Source: Chitinophaga alhagiae (GTDB lineage: Bacteria; Bacteroidota; Bacteroidia; Chitinophagales; Chitinophagaceae). From it: DNA of 64,000 bases. Below are positions 44,032 to 52,714 of this stretch, piece by piece (position 1 is the first letter of the stretch; each line of letters begins with the position of its first letter). The stretch is from assembly GCF_003568665.1 (NCBI RefSeq), contig NZ_QXMH01000002.1, positions 124,001-188,000 of the forward strand, written 5' to 3'. A program made the translations under genes and the position numbers. The notes below the pieces were generated by a model. It ran no database searches. It saw only the letters and a list, made by a program, of their open reading frames with translations, and had not been told where the DNA came from.

Positions 44032-44712
44032 ATGAACAGGATACTATTTACAGTTGCCCTGCTGCTGGTTGCGGCAGGAGGCTGGGCGCAGGATGCGGTA
44101 ACGCCGGAAGTTTTTGAAAAAGGCATGCGGCAACCGGGCGTACAGCTGCTGGACGTGCGCACCGCCAGGGAATTTAACACCGGTCACCTGCAAAATGCCC
44201 TGCAGGCGGATTTTACTAAAAAAGACGAATTTTTTGAACGCGTCAAATATATTGACAAGTCAAAGCCCGTGTACGTGTATTGCCTGAGCGGCGGCCGCAG
44301 CACCGCCGCCGCCAAATGGATGCGGGAAAACGGTTATGAGCAGGTAGTGGAGATGACAGGCGGCGTAATGGCCTGGAAGAACGCCGGCAAAAAACTGACC
44401 GGCGCTGCTGCCCCGGGCCCGCAAATGGCCATTGCAGACTTTCAGAAGGCCGTTAAAGCCGGCAAATGGGTACTGGTAGATGTAGGCGCCGCCTGGTGCC
44501 CGCCCTGCCGTAAAATGGAGCCTGTGGTGAAACAGTTCCGGACAGCGCAAAAAGTAGAAGTGCTGCATGTAGACGGCGGAAAAGATACGGACGTGATGAA
44601 GCGCATACAGGCCACCACACTGCCTACGTTTGTGCTGTATAAAGACGGCAAGGAAGTATGGCGGAAAGAAGGGGTAGCCACGCTGGAAGAGATGAAGGCA
44701 GCCATGCAATAA
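44032..44712 (+). CDS. Exported rhodanese-thioredoxin fusion protein
   Basis: A 226-residue protein with a signal peptide (about 1-19, ending GWAQ). The first half is a single rhodanese domain with the active-site loop CLSGGRS (Cys84); the second is a thioredoxin domain with CPPC (Cys156, Cys159) in AAWCPPCRKM and a cis-Pro in TTLPTFVLY. Together they could take a sulfane sulfur and reduce it, or repair oxidised thiols, in the periplasm. The order rhodanese then thioredoxin in one chain is clear; its exact substrate is not. A strong terminator follows. Confidence 0.92.
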   Translation: MNRILFTVALLLVAAGGWAQDAVTPEVFEKGMRQPGVQLLDVRTAREFNTGHLQNALQADFTKKDEFFERVKYIDKSKPVYVYCLSGGRSTAAAKWMRENGYEQVVEMTGGVMAWKNAGKKLTGAAAPGPQMAIADFQKAVKAGKWVLVDVGAAWCPPCRKMEPVVKQFRTAQKVEVLHVDGGKDTDVMKRIQATTLPTFVLYKDGKEVWRKEGVATLEEMKAAMQ

Positions 44713-44726
44713 CAAAACATACTGCG

Positions 44727-44768
44727 GCATAAAAAAAGATCGCTCATGCGGGCGATCTTTTTTTATGC
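44727..44768. terminator. Strong bidirectional terminator
   Basis: A 17-bp perfect stem (44727-44743 with 44752-44768) with an 8-base loop and A7/T7 tracts on either side. It separates the convergent rhodanese-thioredoxin and M32 carboxypeptidase genes and can serve both. Confidence 0.92.
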
Positions 44769-44780
44769 GGTTGCGTACCG

Positions 44781-46292
44781 TTACAACCCGTAGATCCCCC
44801 CGAACTTTTGCTGCGCATACGCCAGGAAGTATTTGAAAGACAGTTTTTCCCCCGTCACTTTTTCACACAGTTCATTGGAAGTATAAAAGCGCCCGTAGCG
44901 GTGAATGTTGCTGCGCAGCCACTCCAGCAGCGTATTGTAGGAGCCGGCGGCAATGGCGTTCTCGAGGCCGGGCACCTGCTGTACCGCGGCGCTGTATAAC
45001 TGGGCGGCGTAAAAGCTGCCGAGAGAATAGGTGGGGAAGTAGCCGAAGCTGCCGTGAGACCAGTGTATGTCCTGCAGCACGCCCCGCAGATCGTCCGGTA
45101 CTTTTACCTGCAGGTAATCCTGGTAGTACCGGTTCCAGACCTCGCGCAGGTCTTTGGTTTGCAGGCTACCGTCCATCAGCCCTTTTTCTATTTCGTACCG
45201 GATCATTACGTGGAAATGATACGTTAGCTCATCGGCTTCCGTGCGGATGAGGGAGGGCTGCACCAGGTTGATGGCAGTGTAAAAGTTCTGCAAAGGCACC
45301 GCCAGCAGGTTGCTGCGGAAAATGCCCTGCAGGCGGCCGTAGTGATGCTGCCAGAAAATGAGGCTTCTGCCTACATTGTTTTCCCACAGCCTTGACTGGG
45401 ACTCATGAATGCCCAGGCTGGCCGCCTCCCCGCAGGGCAGGCCGTATTCTTCTACGGGCAGCCCCTGTTCATAAAGGGCATGCCCGCCTTCATGAATGCA
45501 GCTCCAGGTCATGTTGCCGAGGTCTTGCTCGTCTATGCGGGTAGTTACCCTTACATCCTGCGGGTTGAAGCTGGTGGTGAAGGGGTGCTCGGATACATCC
45601 TGCCTGCCGGCGTTGAAATCGTACCCCATGGAGCGCAGTATGCCCAGGCCAAACTCCCATTGCTGGTCTTTGGCGTAGTGGCGGTTGAGGAACTTGCGGT
45701 CAGGCACATCGCGCAGGGCTATCTGTTGCAGCAGCGGCAGCAGGGAGTTCTTAACGTCCCTGAAAATGGTGTCCAGCATCTGCACATCGGCCCCCTTTTC
45801 GTATTCATTCAAATGCGCGTCGTACGGGTGGCCGGTGTAGCCCAGTATGGCCGCTTCCTGCTTTTTCAGTTCCACCATGCGGGCCAGCAGCGGTTCAAAA
45901 ACAGCAAAGTTGTTCTCTTTGCGCGCCTTGATCCAGGCATGGTAGGCCGCGTTGGTGGCGGAAGACATTTCCGCTACAAAGGCAGCCGGGTATTTGCGGT
46001 TCTTTTCATAATCTTCAAGGGAGAGGGCGGCGTTTTTTTGTTGAATGGCGCTGAGGTCTGTGCGGCTGTTCAGCTCTTGCAGCAGCGCGCCCAGCGCCTC
46101 ATCGGCAAACAGTTCGTGTGCAATAGTGCTGAGGGTGGTGAGCTGGCGGCCCCTGAAGGCGGCGCCGGCGGGAGGCAGGTAGGTTTCCTGGTCCCAGCCT
46201 AATACAGACATGGCATTCCGTACATCCGCTATTTTCTGCATCTTTTCAACATAATCCTGGTAAAGGTCGGCCGAAGTTTTTTGTACTGTCAT
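44781..46292 (-). CDS. M32 family metallocarboxypeptidase
   Basis: A 503-residue carboxypeptidase Taq-type enzyme that removes C-terminal residues from peptides; no signal peptide, so cytoplasmic. The HEGGH zinc motif is at 267-271 (His267, Glu268, His271), and the third ligand region is GIHESQSRLWENNVGRS. Other family marks are HPYDAHLNEYEKG, DVRVTTRIDEQDLGNMTWSCIHE and IRYEIEKGLMDG. Length matches the family. A TAGATTTG box lies 18 bases before the ATG. Confidence 0.95.
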   Translation of the reverse strand: MTVQKTSADLYQDYVEKMQKIADVRNAMSVLGWDQETYLPPAGAAFRGRQLTTLSTIAHELFADEALGALLQELNSRTDLSAIQQKNAALSLEDYEKNRKYPAAFVAEMSSATNAAYHAWIKARKENNFAVFEPLLARMVELKKQEAAILGYTGHPYDAHLNEYEKGADVQMLDTIFRDVKNSLLPLLQQIALRDVPDRKFLNRHYAKDQQWEFGLGILRSMGYDFNAGRQDVSEHPFTTSFNPQDVRVTTRIDEQDLGNMTWSCIHEGGHALYEQGLPVEEYGLPCGEAASLGIHESQSRLWENNVGRSLIFWQHHYGRLQGIFRSNLLAVPLQNFYTAINLVQPSLIRTEADELTYHFHVMIRYEIEKGLMDGSLQTKDLREVWNRYYQDYLQVKVPDDLRGVLQDIHWSHGSFGYFPTYSLGSFYAAQLYSAAVQQVPGLENAIAAGSYNTLLEWLRSNIHRYGRFYTSNELCEKVTGEKLSFKYFLAYAQQKFGGIYGL

Positions 46293-46310
46293 TAAAACCG
46301 TTTTATTTTA

Positions 46311-46318
46311 CAAATCTA
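46311..46318 (-). promoter_or_regulatory. TAnnTTTG promoter -7 box for the M32 carboxypeptidase gene
   Basis: On the minus strand the sequence reads TAGATTTG, 18 bases before the ATG. No TTG lies at the usual -33 distance. Confidence 0.55.
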
Positions 46319-46337
46319 AGGAACGCACCTATAAGAT

Positions 46338-47432
46338 ATGTACATCCGAGATATAATACAAGTGCTGGAAGCGTTTGCTCCGCCCAGCTACCAGGAGCAT
46401 TACGATAATGCGGGCCTCATTTTCGGCAACCCGGATGCCGCCGTTACCGGTGTGCTCCTGACGCTAGACGCAACGGAGGCGGTGATGGACGAAGCGCTCG
46501 AAAAAGGATGTAACCTGGTGGTGGCCCATCACCCCATTGTGTTTGGCGGGCTGAAAAAGATCACCGGCCGCAATTATGTTGAGCGCGTGGCCATTAAGGC
46601 CATCAGGCATGATATTGCCGTATATGCCGCCCATACCAACCTGGACAATGTGCGGGGCGGTGTCAGCGCCATGATGGCGGCCCGGCTGGACCTTCAGCAC
46701 ACCCGGGTGCTGGCGCCCAAAAGGGAGCTGCTGCGCAAGCTGTACACCTTTGCCCCTGTTGCCGACGCTGAAATAGTGCGGAACGCCCTGTTTGCCGCCG
46801 GCGCGGGCCACATCGGCCAATACGGGGAATGCAGCTTTTACCATCCCGGCACCGGTACTTTCAACGGCGCGCCCGGTACAGACCCCTATGTGGGCCAGCC
46901 AGGGGAAAGGCATCATGAAGAAGAGATCAAGATAGAGGTCATATTCCCCGCCCACCTGGAAGGCCGGGTGGTCAGCGCCATGCTGCAGCACCACCCTTAT
47001 GAAGAAGTGGCGTACGATGTGGTGAAGCTGGAAAATGCCTACGCGGAGGTTGGCTCCGGCCTGGTAGGCTCCCTGCCGGAGGCAATGGACGAAATGGACT
47101 TCCTGCGCCTGGTAAAGGAGCGCTTCCTGACGGGATGTGTGCGGTATACCCCCCTCCGGAACAAAAAAGTAAAGAAAGTGGCCCTCTGCGGCGGGGCCGG
47201 CAGTTTTCTGCTGAAGCAGGCCAAAGCCGCGGGGGCAGACGCCTACATATCTGCGGATTTTAAATATCATGAATTTTTTGATGCTGAAAATCAATTGATT
47301 ATAGCGGATGTAGGACATTTTGAGAGCGAACAGTTCGCAGTGGACTTATTTTATCATATATTGACTGAAAATTTCCGTAAATTTGCGCCTCTAAAATCTA
47401 CCATCAACACAAACCCGGTAAATTATTTATAA
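46338..47432 (+). CDS. Nif3-like dinuclear metal centre protein
   Basis: A 364-residue NIF3/YqfO family protein forming ring-shaped hexamers with a two-metal centre. Metal-binding motifs: VVAHHPIVFGG (His pair) near residue 65, AHTNLDN near 100, and the C-terminal ISADFKYHEFFDA and DVGHFESEQ. An inserted domain of about 100 residues (roughly 130-235) matches the YqfO/CutA-like insert found in many bacteria. Biochemical role is not settled for the family. The zinc-ribbon gene starts 3 bp after its stop; the pair is commonly adjacent in Bacteroidetes. Confidence 0.93.
   Translation: MYIRDIIQVLEAFAPPSYQEHYDNAGLIFGNPDAAVTGVLLTLDATEAVMDEALEKGCNLVVAHHPIVFGGLKKITGRNYVERVAIKAIRHDIAVYAAHTNLDNVRGGVSAMMAARLDLQHTRVLAPKRELLRKLYTFAPVADAEIVRNALFAAGAGHIGQYGECSFYHPGTGTFNGAPGTDPYVGQPGERHHEEEIKIEVIFPAHLEGRVVSAMLQHHPYEEVAYDVVKLENAYAEVGSGLVGSLPEAMDEMDFLRLVKERFLTGCVRYTPLRNKKVKKVALCGGAGSFLLKQAKAAGADAYISADFKYHEFFDAENQLIIADVGHFESEQFAVDLFYHILTENFRKFAPLKSTINTNPVNYL
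47378..47385 (+). promoter_or_regulatory. Possible internal promoter box before the zinc-ribbon gene
   Basis: TAAATTTG lies within the 3' end of the Nif3 gene, 50 bases before the ATG at 47436. A TTG at 47361 is spaced only 14 bases away, shorter than usual, so the site is tentative. Confidence 0.35.
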
Positions 47433-47435
47433 TAC

Positions 47436-48188
47436 ATGGCTACTGTTAAAGAATACAACGTTGAGGAAAAGCTGGTCTCTGTACTGAAACTGCAGAAGAT
47501 CGACTCCAAGTTGGACGAAATCCAGGTACTGAAAGGTGAGTTGCCGATGGAAGTACGGGACCTGGAAGACGAGATCGAAGGCCTCAACCACCGCCAGGCT
47601 CATATTGAAGATGAGATCAAAGGCATTTCCGATTTTGTGGCCGCCAAAAAAGCAGCTATCAAGGAAGCGGAAGCCCTGGCAAAAAAATACGAGAAGCAGC
47701 AGGACAATGTGAAGAACAGCCGTGAGTTCGAAGCGATCAGCAAAGAGATCGAAATGCAGAACCTGGAGATCAAGCTGGCCGAAAAGCATATAAAAGACGC
47801 CAACGAAGAGATCAAGGAAAAGAACCGCGCCCTGGAAGTAGCCAAAAAAGTAGTGGCTGAAAAGGAACAGAACCTGAAGCATAAAAAAGGCGAGCTGGAA
47901 AAGATCATCGGCGAAACAGACAAGGAAGAGAAACAATACGAGAAACAGAGCGCCGATGCCCGTGAGAAAGTAGACGCCCGTTTGCTGCAGGCTTATGAAA
48001 AGATCCGCAAAAATTACCGCAACGGCCTGGCCGTGGTAACCATTGTGCGCGATTCCTGCGGCGGCTGCTTCAACGCCATCCCTCCCCAGCGCCAGGCCGA
48101 GATCCGCCAGCGCAAAAAGATCATTGTTTGCGAACACTGCGGCCGCATTGTGGTAGACAATGACCTGGATGCCACCGTTACCATCTAG
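47436..48188 (+). CDS. Coiled-coil protein with C-terminal C4 zinc ribbon
   Basis: A 250-residue protein with a long antiparallel coiled coil (about 10-185, rich in Glu and Lys) and a C-terminal zinc ribbon with four cysteines: CGGC (in RDSCGGCFNAIPPQ) and CEHC (in IIVCEHCGRIVVD). This is the zf-RING_7/CT398-type family (COG1579). Members have been linked to transcription, flagella or secretion, but the role here is unknown. It follows Nif3 by 3 bp and is likely co-transcribed; a strong terminator follows. Confidence 0.9.
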   Translation: MATVKEYNVEEKLVSVLKLQKIDSKLDEIQVLKGELPMEVRDLEDEIEGLNHRQAHIEDEIKGISDFVAAKKAAIKEAEALAKKYEKQQDNVKNSREFEAISKEIEMQNLEIKLAEKHIKDANEEIKEKNRALEVAKKVVAEKEQNLKHKKGELEKIIGETDKEEKQYEKQSADAREKVDARLLQAYEKIRKNYRNGLAVVTIVRDSCGGCFNAIPPQRQAEIRQRKKIIVCEHCGRIVVDNDLDATVTI

Positions 48189-48216
48189 TGAACACTGCAC
48201 ATAACTTATCTTCATA

Positions 48217-48259
48217 AAGGAACTCCGCGCATGTCCATTGCGCGGAGTTCCTTATTTTT
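48217..48259 (+). terminator. Strong rho-independent terminator
   Basis: A 15-bp perfect stem (48217-48231 with 48239-48253; arm AAGGAACTCCGCGCA) and 7-base loop, followed by a T-run. The T-run is also part of the promoter box of the next gene. Confidence 0.9.
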
Positions 48260-48260
48260 G
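48253..48260 (+). promoter_or_regulatory. TAnnTTTG -7 box directly before the TPR gene
   Basis: TATTTTTG fits the consensus and ends only 5 bases before the ATG at 48266, which suggests a leaderless or near-leaderless mRNA. It overlaps the T-tract of the upstream terminator. Confidence 0.5.
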
Positions 48261-48265
48261 CCCTT

Positions 48266-49753
48266 ATGCGTTTTATTTTCATCATTGCCGTCTGCTGCAG
48301 TATATCCGTTACCGTACATGCACGGCAGAAAAAGTATGAGCTGAATGCCCGTTGCCAACAGGCTTATGATGCCATTATGCAACTGCGCCTCAACACCGGC
48401 AGGGCCATACTGGAAGAAGAAAAACACAGCAACCCGGATAACCTGCTCCCATATTTCCTGGATAACTATATTGATTTTTTTACGCTCTTTTTCAACGAAG
48501 ACCCGGCAGCATATGCGAGCCAGCGCAAACAGCGCGCCGCCCGCCTGGATATGTTGAGCCAGGGGCCTTCCGATTCTCCCTGGTACCTGTACACGCAGGC
48601 CGCGCTCAAGTTCCAGTGGGCCATTGTGCGCGTGAAGTTCGGCGAGAAGTGGGATGCCGTATGGGAAATACGCAAATCCTATCTCACGCTGAAAGAGAAC
48701 CAGCGGAAGTTTCCCGGTTTTCAACCCAACAACATGATGGTGGGCGCCATGCAAACCGTGTTCGGCACCGTTCCCGAAGGGTATAAATGGATCACCAACA
48801 TACTGGGCCTGCGCGGCAGCATTAAAGACGGCATGAACACGCTGCAGGGCTTCATTGACAGCCATGATCCCACGGCCGTGGCCTTCCGCGAAGAATCTTA
48901 TTACTATTACTGCTACCTCAAACTGTTTATCGAAAATAAACCCGAGCAGCTCTGGCAGTTCATCCAGCAGAAAAAGCTGGATACGGAACATAACTACCTG
49001 TTTGCGCTGATGGTGGCCAACCTGTCTATGAACACCCAGCAGGCCGCGCAGGGCATCAAGGTGCTGGAAGATTTTAACGATACGCCGGAATACGCTGAAG
49101 TGCATTATCATAACTATGTGATGGGCATCATGAAGCTGGAGCGCCAGGATGATGACGCCATTGCCTATCTGGAAAAGTTCGTGAACAATTTCAAGGGCAA
49201 GTTCTATGTGAAAGAAGCCCTGCAGCGCCTGAGCTGGGCCTATTACCTGAAAGGCAATATGGCCATGGCCAATAAATACCGCTCCCTTGTGACCAAACGC
49301 GGCAATACGGAAACCGACGCGGACAAACAGGCCCAGAAAGAAGCCAAAAGCGGCCAGTGGCCCAACCCTGTGCTGCTGAAGGCCCGCCTGATGAGTGACG
49401 GGGGGCAATACACCGCCGCGCGTGACCTGCTGTTGGCCAAACGCGCAGGAGACTTTGCCACCGTGGCGGAAAAACTGGAATATGCCTACCGCCTGGGCCG
49501 TATTTATGACGAAATGGGGCTGGATTCCAACGCCATGCGCCTCTATGAGACCACCATCAGGCTCGGCAGCAACCGGCCTGAATATTTTGCCGCCCGCTCT
49601 GCCCTGCAATTAGGCTATATTTATGAAAAAGCGGGAGATAAGGCCAAAGCCCGGCAAAGTTTCCAAACCTGCCTGGACATGCAGGGGCATGACTATAAAA
49701 ACTCGCTGGACCAAAGGGCAAAAGCCGGGTTGCTCCGGCTAGACGGAAAATAA
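48266..49753 (+). CDS. Exported tetratricopeptide-repeat protein
   Basis: A 495-residue protein with a signal peptide (about 1-20, ending TVHAR), then helical repeats of TPR type spread over the length (for instance NLLPYFLDNYIDFF, AIAYLEKFVNNFKGKFYVKEALQRLSWAYYLKG, and EYAYRLGRIYDEMGLDSNAMRLYE near the C-terminus). Probably a periplasmic or outer-membrane-linked scaffold; function not known. recN begins 9 bp after its stop, so both are likely on one transcript. Confidence 0.85.
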   Translation: MRFIFIIAVCCSISVTVHARQKKYELNARCQQAYDAIMQLRLNTGRAILEEEKHSNPDNLLPYFLDNYIDFFTLFFNEDPAAYASQRKQRAARLDMLSQGPSDSPWYLYTQAALKFQWAIVRVKFGEKWDAVWEIRKSYLTLKENQRKFPGFQPNNMMVGAMQTVFGTVPEGYKWITNILGLRGSIKDGMNTLQGFIDSHDPTAVAFREESYYYYCYLKLFIENKPEQLWQFIQQKKLDTEHNYLFALMVANLSMNTQQAAQGIKVLEDFNDTPEYAEVHYHNYVMGIMKLERQDDDAIAYLEKFVNNFKGKFYVKEALQRLSWAYYLKGNMAMANKYRSLVTKRGNTETDADKQAQKEAKSGQWPNPVLLKARLMSDGGQYTAARDLLLAKRAGDFATVAEKLEYAYRLGRIYDEMGLDSNAMRLYETTIRLGSNRPEYFAARSALQLGYIYEKAGDKAKARQSFQTCLDMQGHDYKNSLDQRAKAGLLRLDGK

Positions 49754-49762
49754 ATTTGACAT

Positions 49763-51415
49763 ATGTTATTCCGCTTAATCATTCAGAATTACGCGATCAT
49801 TGAGCAACTGGAAGTAGATCTTTCCGCTCACCTCAATGTGATCACCGGGGAAACGGGCGCCGGTAAATCCATCCTGCTGGGGGCGCTCAGCCTGATATTG
49901 GGAGAGCGGGCAGACCCTTCGGTGTTATTTGACAAAACCCGCAAATGCGTGATAGAGGGGCAGTTCAAAGTGAAGAAAGAACAGGTGCAGGGCTTTTTTG
50001 AGGCCCATGAGCTGGACATGGAAGAGAGCGTGATCATCCGCCGCGAAATATCATCCGCCGGCAAATCCCGCGCATTCATTAACGACACGCCGGTAAACCT
50101 GGGCCAGCTTCATGAACTGAGCGGCCTGCTGGTAGACCTGCACCAGCAGTTCGATACGCTGGAACTGGAAAAATCAGGTTTCCAGCGGGAAGTGATAGAT
50201 GCGCTGGCGGGCCACCAGGAAGCCCTGCAGGCCTATGCCCGCTCCTTCAGGGAGTACGCGCGCCGGCAAAAGGAACTGAAAGACCTGCAGCAGCAGCGTG
50301 ACCATGCCAATAAAGAATCCGACTACAACAAGTTCCTGCTGGACGAGCTGCTGGAAGCAGCCCTGCAGGAAGGCGAAATAGAGGCCCTGGAAGCCGAACA
50401 GCAGCTGTTAAGCCACGCGGAGGAGATCAAGGGCACCCTCAACCGCATCTGTTTTCAGCTGGGGGAAGACGAGCAGCCTATTTTGCAGCAGCTGCGGCAG
50501 TTGCAGGCTTCCCTGCAATCGCTGGCCGCCTACCATAAAGATGTGCCCGCCCTGGCGGAGCGCATGCAAAGCAGCTATGTGGAGCTGCAAGACATTGCCT
50601 CGGAAATAGAACAGCTCAATGACCACGTGCAGTTTGACGGGGAGCGGCTGGAGCAGTTGAACGAGCGCCTGAACCTGGCCAACCGCCTGCTGAAAAAGCA
50701 CGCCGTGCAGAACACGGCCGCCCTGCTGGCCATACAGGCGGAGCTGGAGCAGAAGCTGGAAGGCATGCTCAACCTGGACGACCGCATGCAGGAGCTGGAA
50801 AAAAGCATAACAACATTACAGCAGCAACTGGAAAAGGAGGCCGCCGGTATCACCAAAGCCCGCCAGGCGCAGGTAGCGCCGTTTGAGCAAAAGGTGAACG
50901 CCCTGCTGGCACAGGTAGGCATGCCCAATGCGCGTATCAAAGTGGATATGCAACAGGGCCCGCTGCAGCCATACGGGCAGGATGCCATAGAGTTCCTGTT
51001 TGACGCCAACAAGAGCAACCAGTTCGGCCCCATCCGGAAGGTGGCTTCCGGCGGGGAACTGAGCAGGCTGATGCTTTGCATCAAATCACTGGTGGCCCGC
51101 TCTGTGGCGCTGCCCACCCTGATATTTGACGAAATAGATACCGGTATTTCCGGTGAGGCGGCCCGGCAGGTAGGCATTATCATGAAAGAACTGGCCCGCG
51201 GCCACCAGGTGGTGTGCATCACCCACCAGCCGCAGCTGGCCGGCAAGGCAGACGCACATTACTTTGTATACAAACAGCTGGAAGGGGAGCAGGTACGCAC
51301 GCACGTGCGGCTGCTGACCCAGGAGGAACGCATCACCGCCATTGCCAAAATGCTGGGCGGGGAAAAGCCCACGGCCGCCGCTTTGGAGAACGCCCGGGAG
51401 ATGGTTATGCAATAA
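49763..51415 (+). CDS. recN: DNA repair protein RecN
   Basis: SMC-like ATPase acting in double-strand-break repair. 550 residues: Walker A GETGAGKSIL at about 30-39, long coiled-coil arms (about 150-360), the ABC signature VASGGELSRLML and Walker B TLIFDEIDTGISGEAA in the C-terminal half, followed by VCITHQPQLAGKAD. Standard length for the family. It follows the TPR gene by 9 bp. The next gene (fabI) has its own promoter box. Confidence 0.96.
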   Translation: MLFRLIIQNYAIIEQLEVDLSAHLNVITGETGAGKSILLGALSLILGERADPSVLFDKTRKCVIEGQFKVKKEQVQGFFEAHELDMEESVIIRREISSAGKSRAFINDTPVNLGQLHELSGLLVDLHQQFDTLELEKSGFQREVIDALAGHQEALQAYARSFREYARRQKELKDLQQQRDHANKESDYNKFLLDELLEAALQEGEIEALEAEQQLLSHAEEIKGTLNRICFQLGEDEQPILQQLRQLQASLQSLAAYHKDVPALAERMQSSYVELQDIASEIEQLNDHVQFDGERLEQLNERLNLANRLLKKHAVQNTAALLAIQAELEQKLEGMLNLDDRMQELEKSITTLQQQLEKEAAGITKARQAQVAPFEQKVNALLAQVGMPNARIKVDMQQGPLQPYGQDAIEFLFDANKSNQFGPIRKVASGGELSRLMLCIKSLVARSVALPTLIFDEIDTGISGEAARQVGIIMKELARGHQVVCITHQPQLAGKADAHYFVYKQLEGEQVRTHVRLLTQEERITAIAKMLGGEKPTAAALENAREMVMQ

Positions 51416-51440
51416 CATTTCAATTTTCGGTTTAAACGGC

Positions 51441-51448
51441 TAAATTTG
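51441..51448 (+). promoter_or_regulatory. TAnnTTTG promoter -7 box for fabI
   Basis: TAAATTTG fits the consensus and lies 15 bases before the fabI ATG. The -33 element is degenerate. Confidence 0.6.
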
Positions 51449-51463
51449 CCCAAATTTTAATCA

Positions 51464-52276
51464 ATGGCTCATAACTTATTACAAGGGAAGAAAGGTATCA
51501 TCTTTGGAGCACTGGACTCAAATTCCATTGCGTGGAAAACCGCGGAGCGCTGCGTACAGGAAGGCGCGGAGATAGTGCTGACCAATGCCCCTATTGCGCT
51601 GCGTATGGGTGAGCTGAACAAGCTGGCCGAAGCCTGCAAGGCCCCGGTTATAGCGGCAGACGCCACCAGCATGGATGACCTCAACAACCTGTTTACCAAA
51701 TCTATGGAGCACTTTGGCGGAAAGATCGACTTTGTGCTGCATTCCATTGGTATGAGTGTGAACGTTCGTAAAGGGAAACCCTATACTGACCTGGACTATG
51801 ACTTTTTTCACAAAGGGCTTGACATTTCAGCGCTCTCCCTGCACCGCGTGCTGCAAACGGCCTATAAGCTGGATGCCATCAACGAATGGGGCTCTGTGGT
51901 AGCGCTCACCTATATTGCCGCGCAGCGGGTATTCCCTGACTATGGAGACATGGCAGACGCCAAATCCATGCTGGAGTCTATTTCCCGCAGCTTTGGCTAC
52001 CACTATGGCGTGAAAAAGAAAGTGAGGATCAATACCATTTCACAATCTCCCACCCGCACTACGGCCGGCAGCGGCGTAAAAGGCTTTAATGATTTTATCA
52101 GCTATGCCGAAAAAACCAGCCCGCTGGGTAATGCCACGGCAGACCAGTGCGCGGATTACACCGTTACCCTGTTCTCAGACTACACCCGCATGGTGACCAT
52201 GCAAAACCTCTTCCACGATGGCGGTTTCTCCTTTACCGGAGTTTCTGCGGCCGTTATTGAAGAAATGAACAAATAG
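51464..52276 (+). CDS. fabI: Enoyl-[acyl-carrier-protein] reductase FabI
   Basis: Reduces trans-2-enoyl-ACP with NAD(P)H in the last step of each fatty-acid elongation cycle. 270 residues, SDR fold: cofactor loop GKKGIIFGALDSNSIAW, SIGMS where the family has the substrate-side serine segment, and the FabI-type Tyr-x6-Lys pair (Tyr160, Lys167) in DYGDMADAKSM. These mark it as FabI, not FabG. It has its own promoter box and ends at a terminator shared with the DUF2795 gene. Confidence 0.95.
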   Translation: MAHNLLQGKKGIIFGALDSNSIAWKTAERCVQEGAEIVLTNAPIALRMGELNKLAEACKAPVIAADATSMDDLNNLFTKSMEHFGGKIDFVLHSIGMSVNVRKGKPYTDLDYDFFHKGLDISALSLHRVLQTAYKLDAINEWGSVVALTYIAAQRVFPDYGDMADAKSMLESISRSFGYHYGVKKKVRINTISQSPTRTTAGSGVKGFNDFISYAEKTSPLGNATADQCADYTVTLFSDYTRMVTMQNLFHDGGFSFTGVSAAVIEEMNK

Positions 52277-52293
52277 ATCTATTGCATTGACAA

Positions 52294-52350
52294 TAAAAAA
52301 AGGAAAGCGTAAGAAGTGAATACTTTTTACACTTTCCTTTTAATTTTTTT
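52294..52350. terminator. Bidirectional terminator between fabI and the DUF2795 gene
   Basis: An imperfect long stem: AAAAGGAAAG-x-GTAA-GAAG on the left pairs with CTTT-TTAC-x-CTTTCCTTTT on the right, around a short loop at about 52317-52322, with T-rich flanks. Confidence 0.7.
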
Positions 52351-52393
52351 CAGCATAGGTAAACGCTGAGGGCAGTTAAGGTACAGGTGGCGG

Positions 52394-52615
52394 CTAATAT
52401 TCGTCTTCGTTGAAGAAGAAGTCGTCCTGAGACGGATAGTCAGACCATATATCCTCAATACCTTCATAAATTTCCCCCTCATCTTCCAGTTCCTGCAAGT
52501 TTTCGATAACTTCGATAGGTGCACCGGAACGGATGGCGTAGTCTATGAGTTCGTCTTTTGTAGCGGGCCATGGAGCGTCCTCCAGGTACGAAGCTAATTC
52601 TAGGGTCCAGTACAT
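52394..52615 (-). CDS. DUF2795 family small acidic protein
   Basis: A 73-residue very acidic protein. MYWTLELASYLEDAPWPATKDELIDYA ... NLQELEDEGEIYE ... FFFNEDEY is the highly conserved Bacteroidetes form of the DUF2795 family. Its function is not known; strong conservation and size suggest a regulatory or ribosome/RNA-related role, but that is guesswork. Single gene between a terminator and an AT-rich upstream gap. Confidence 0.92.
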   Translation of the reverse strand: MYWTLELASYLEDAPWPATKDELIDYAIRSGAPIEVIENLQELEDEGEIYEGIEDIWSDYPSQDDFFFNEDEY

Positions 52616-52714
52616 CGTATATAAATTTTTACTTTTCCAAATTTTCGCAAAAGTATTATTTAATTTGAAATAAACAACTATTACTATTTTAACGGTTAAT
52701 TACTTCGTTCGGTT

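Noticed and set aside
48212..49609. A 465-codon minus-strand open frame opposite the TPR gene
   Set aside because: The plus-strand frame has a signal peptide and TPR helices and is followed closely by recN; the minus-strand product looks like a shadow.
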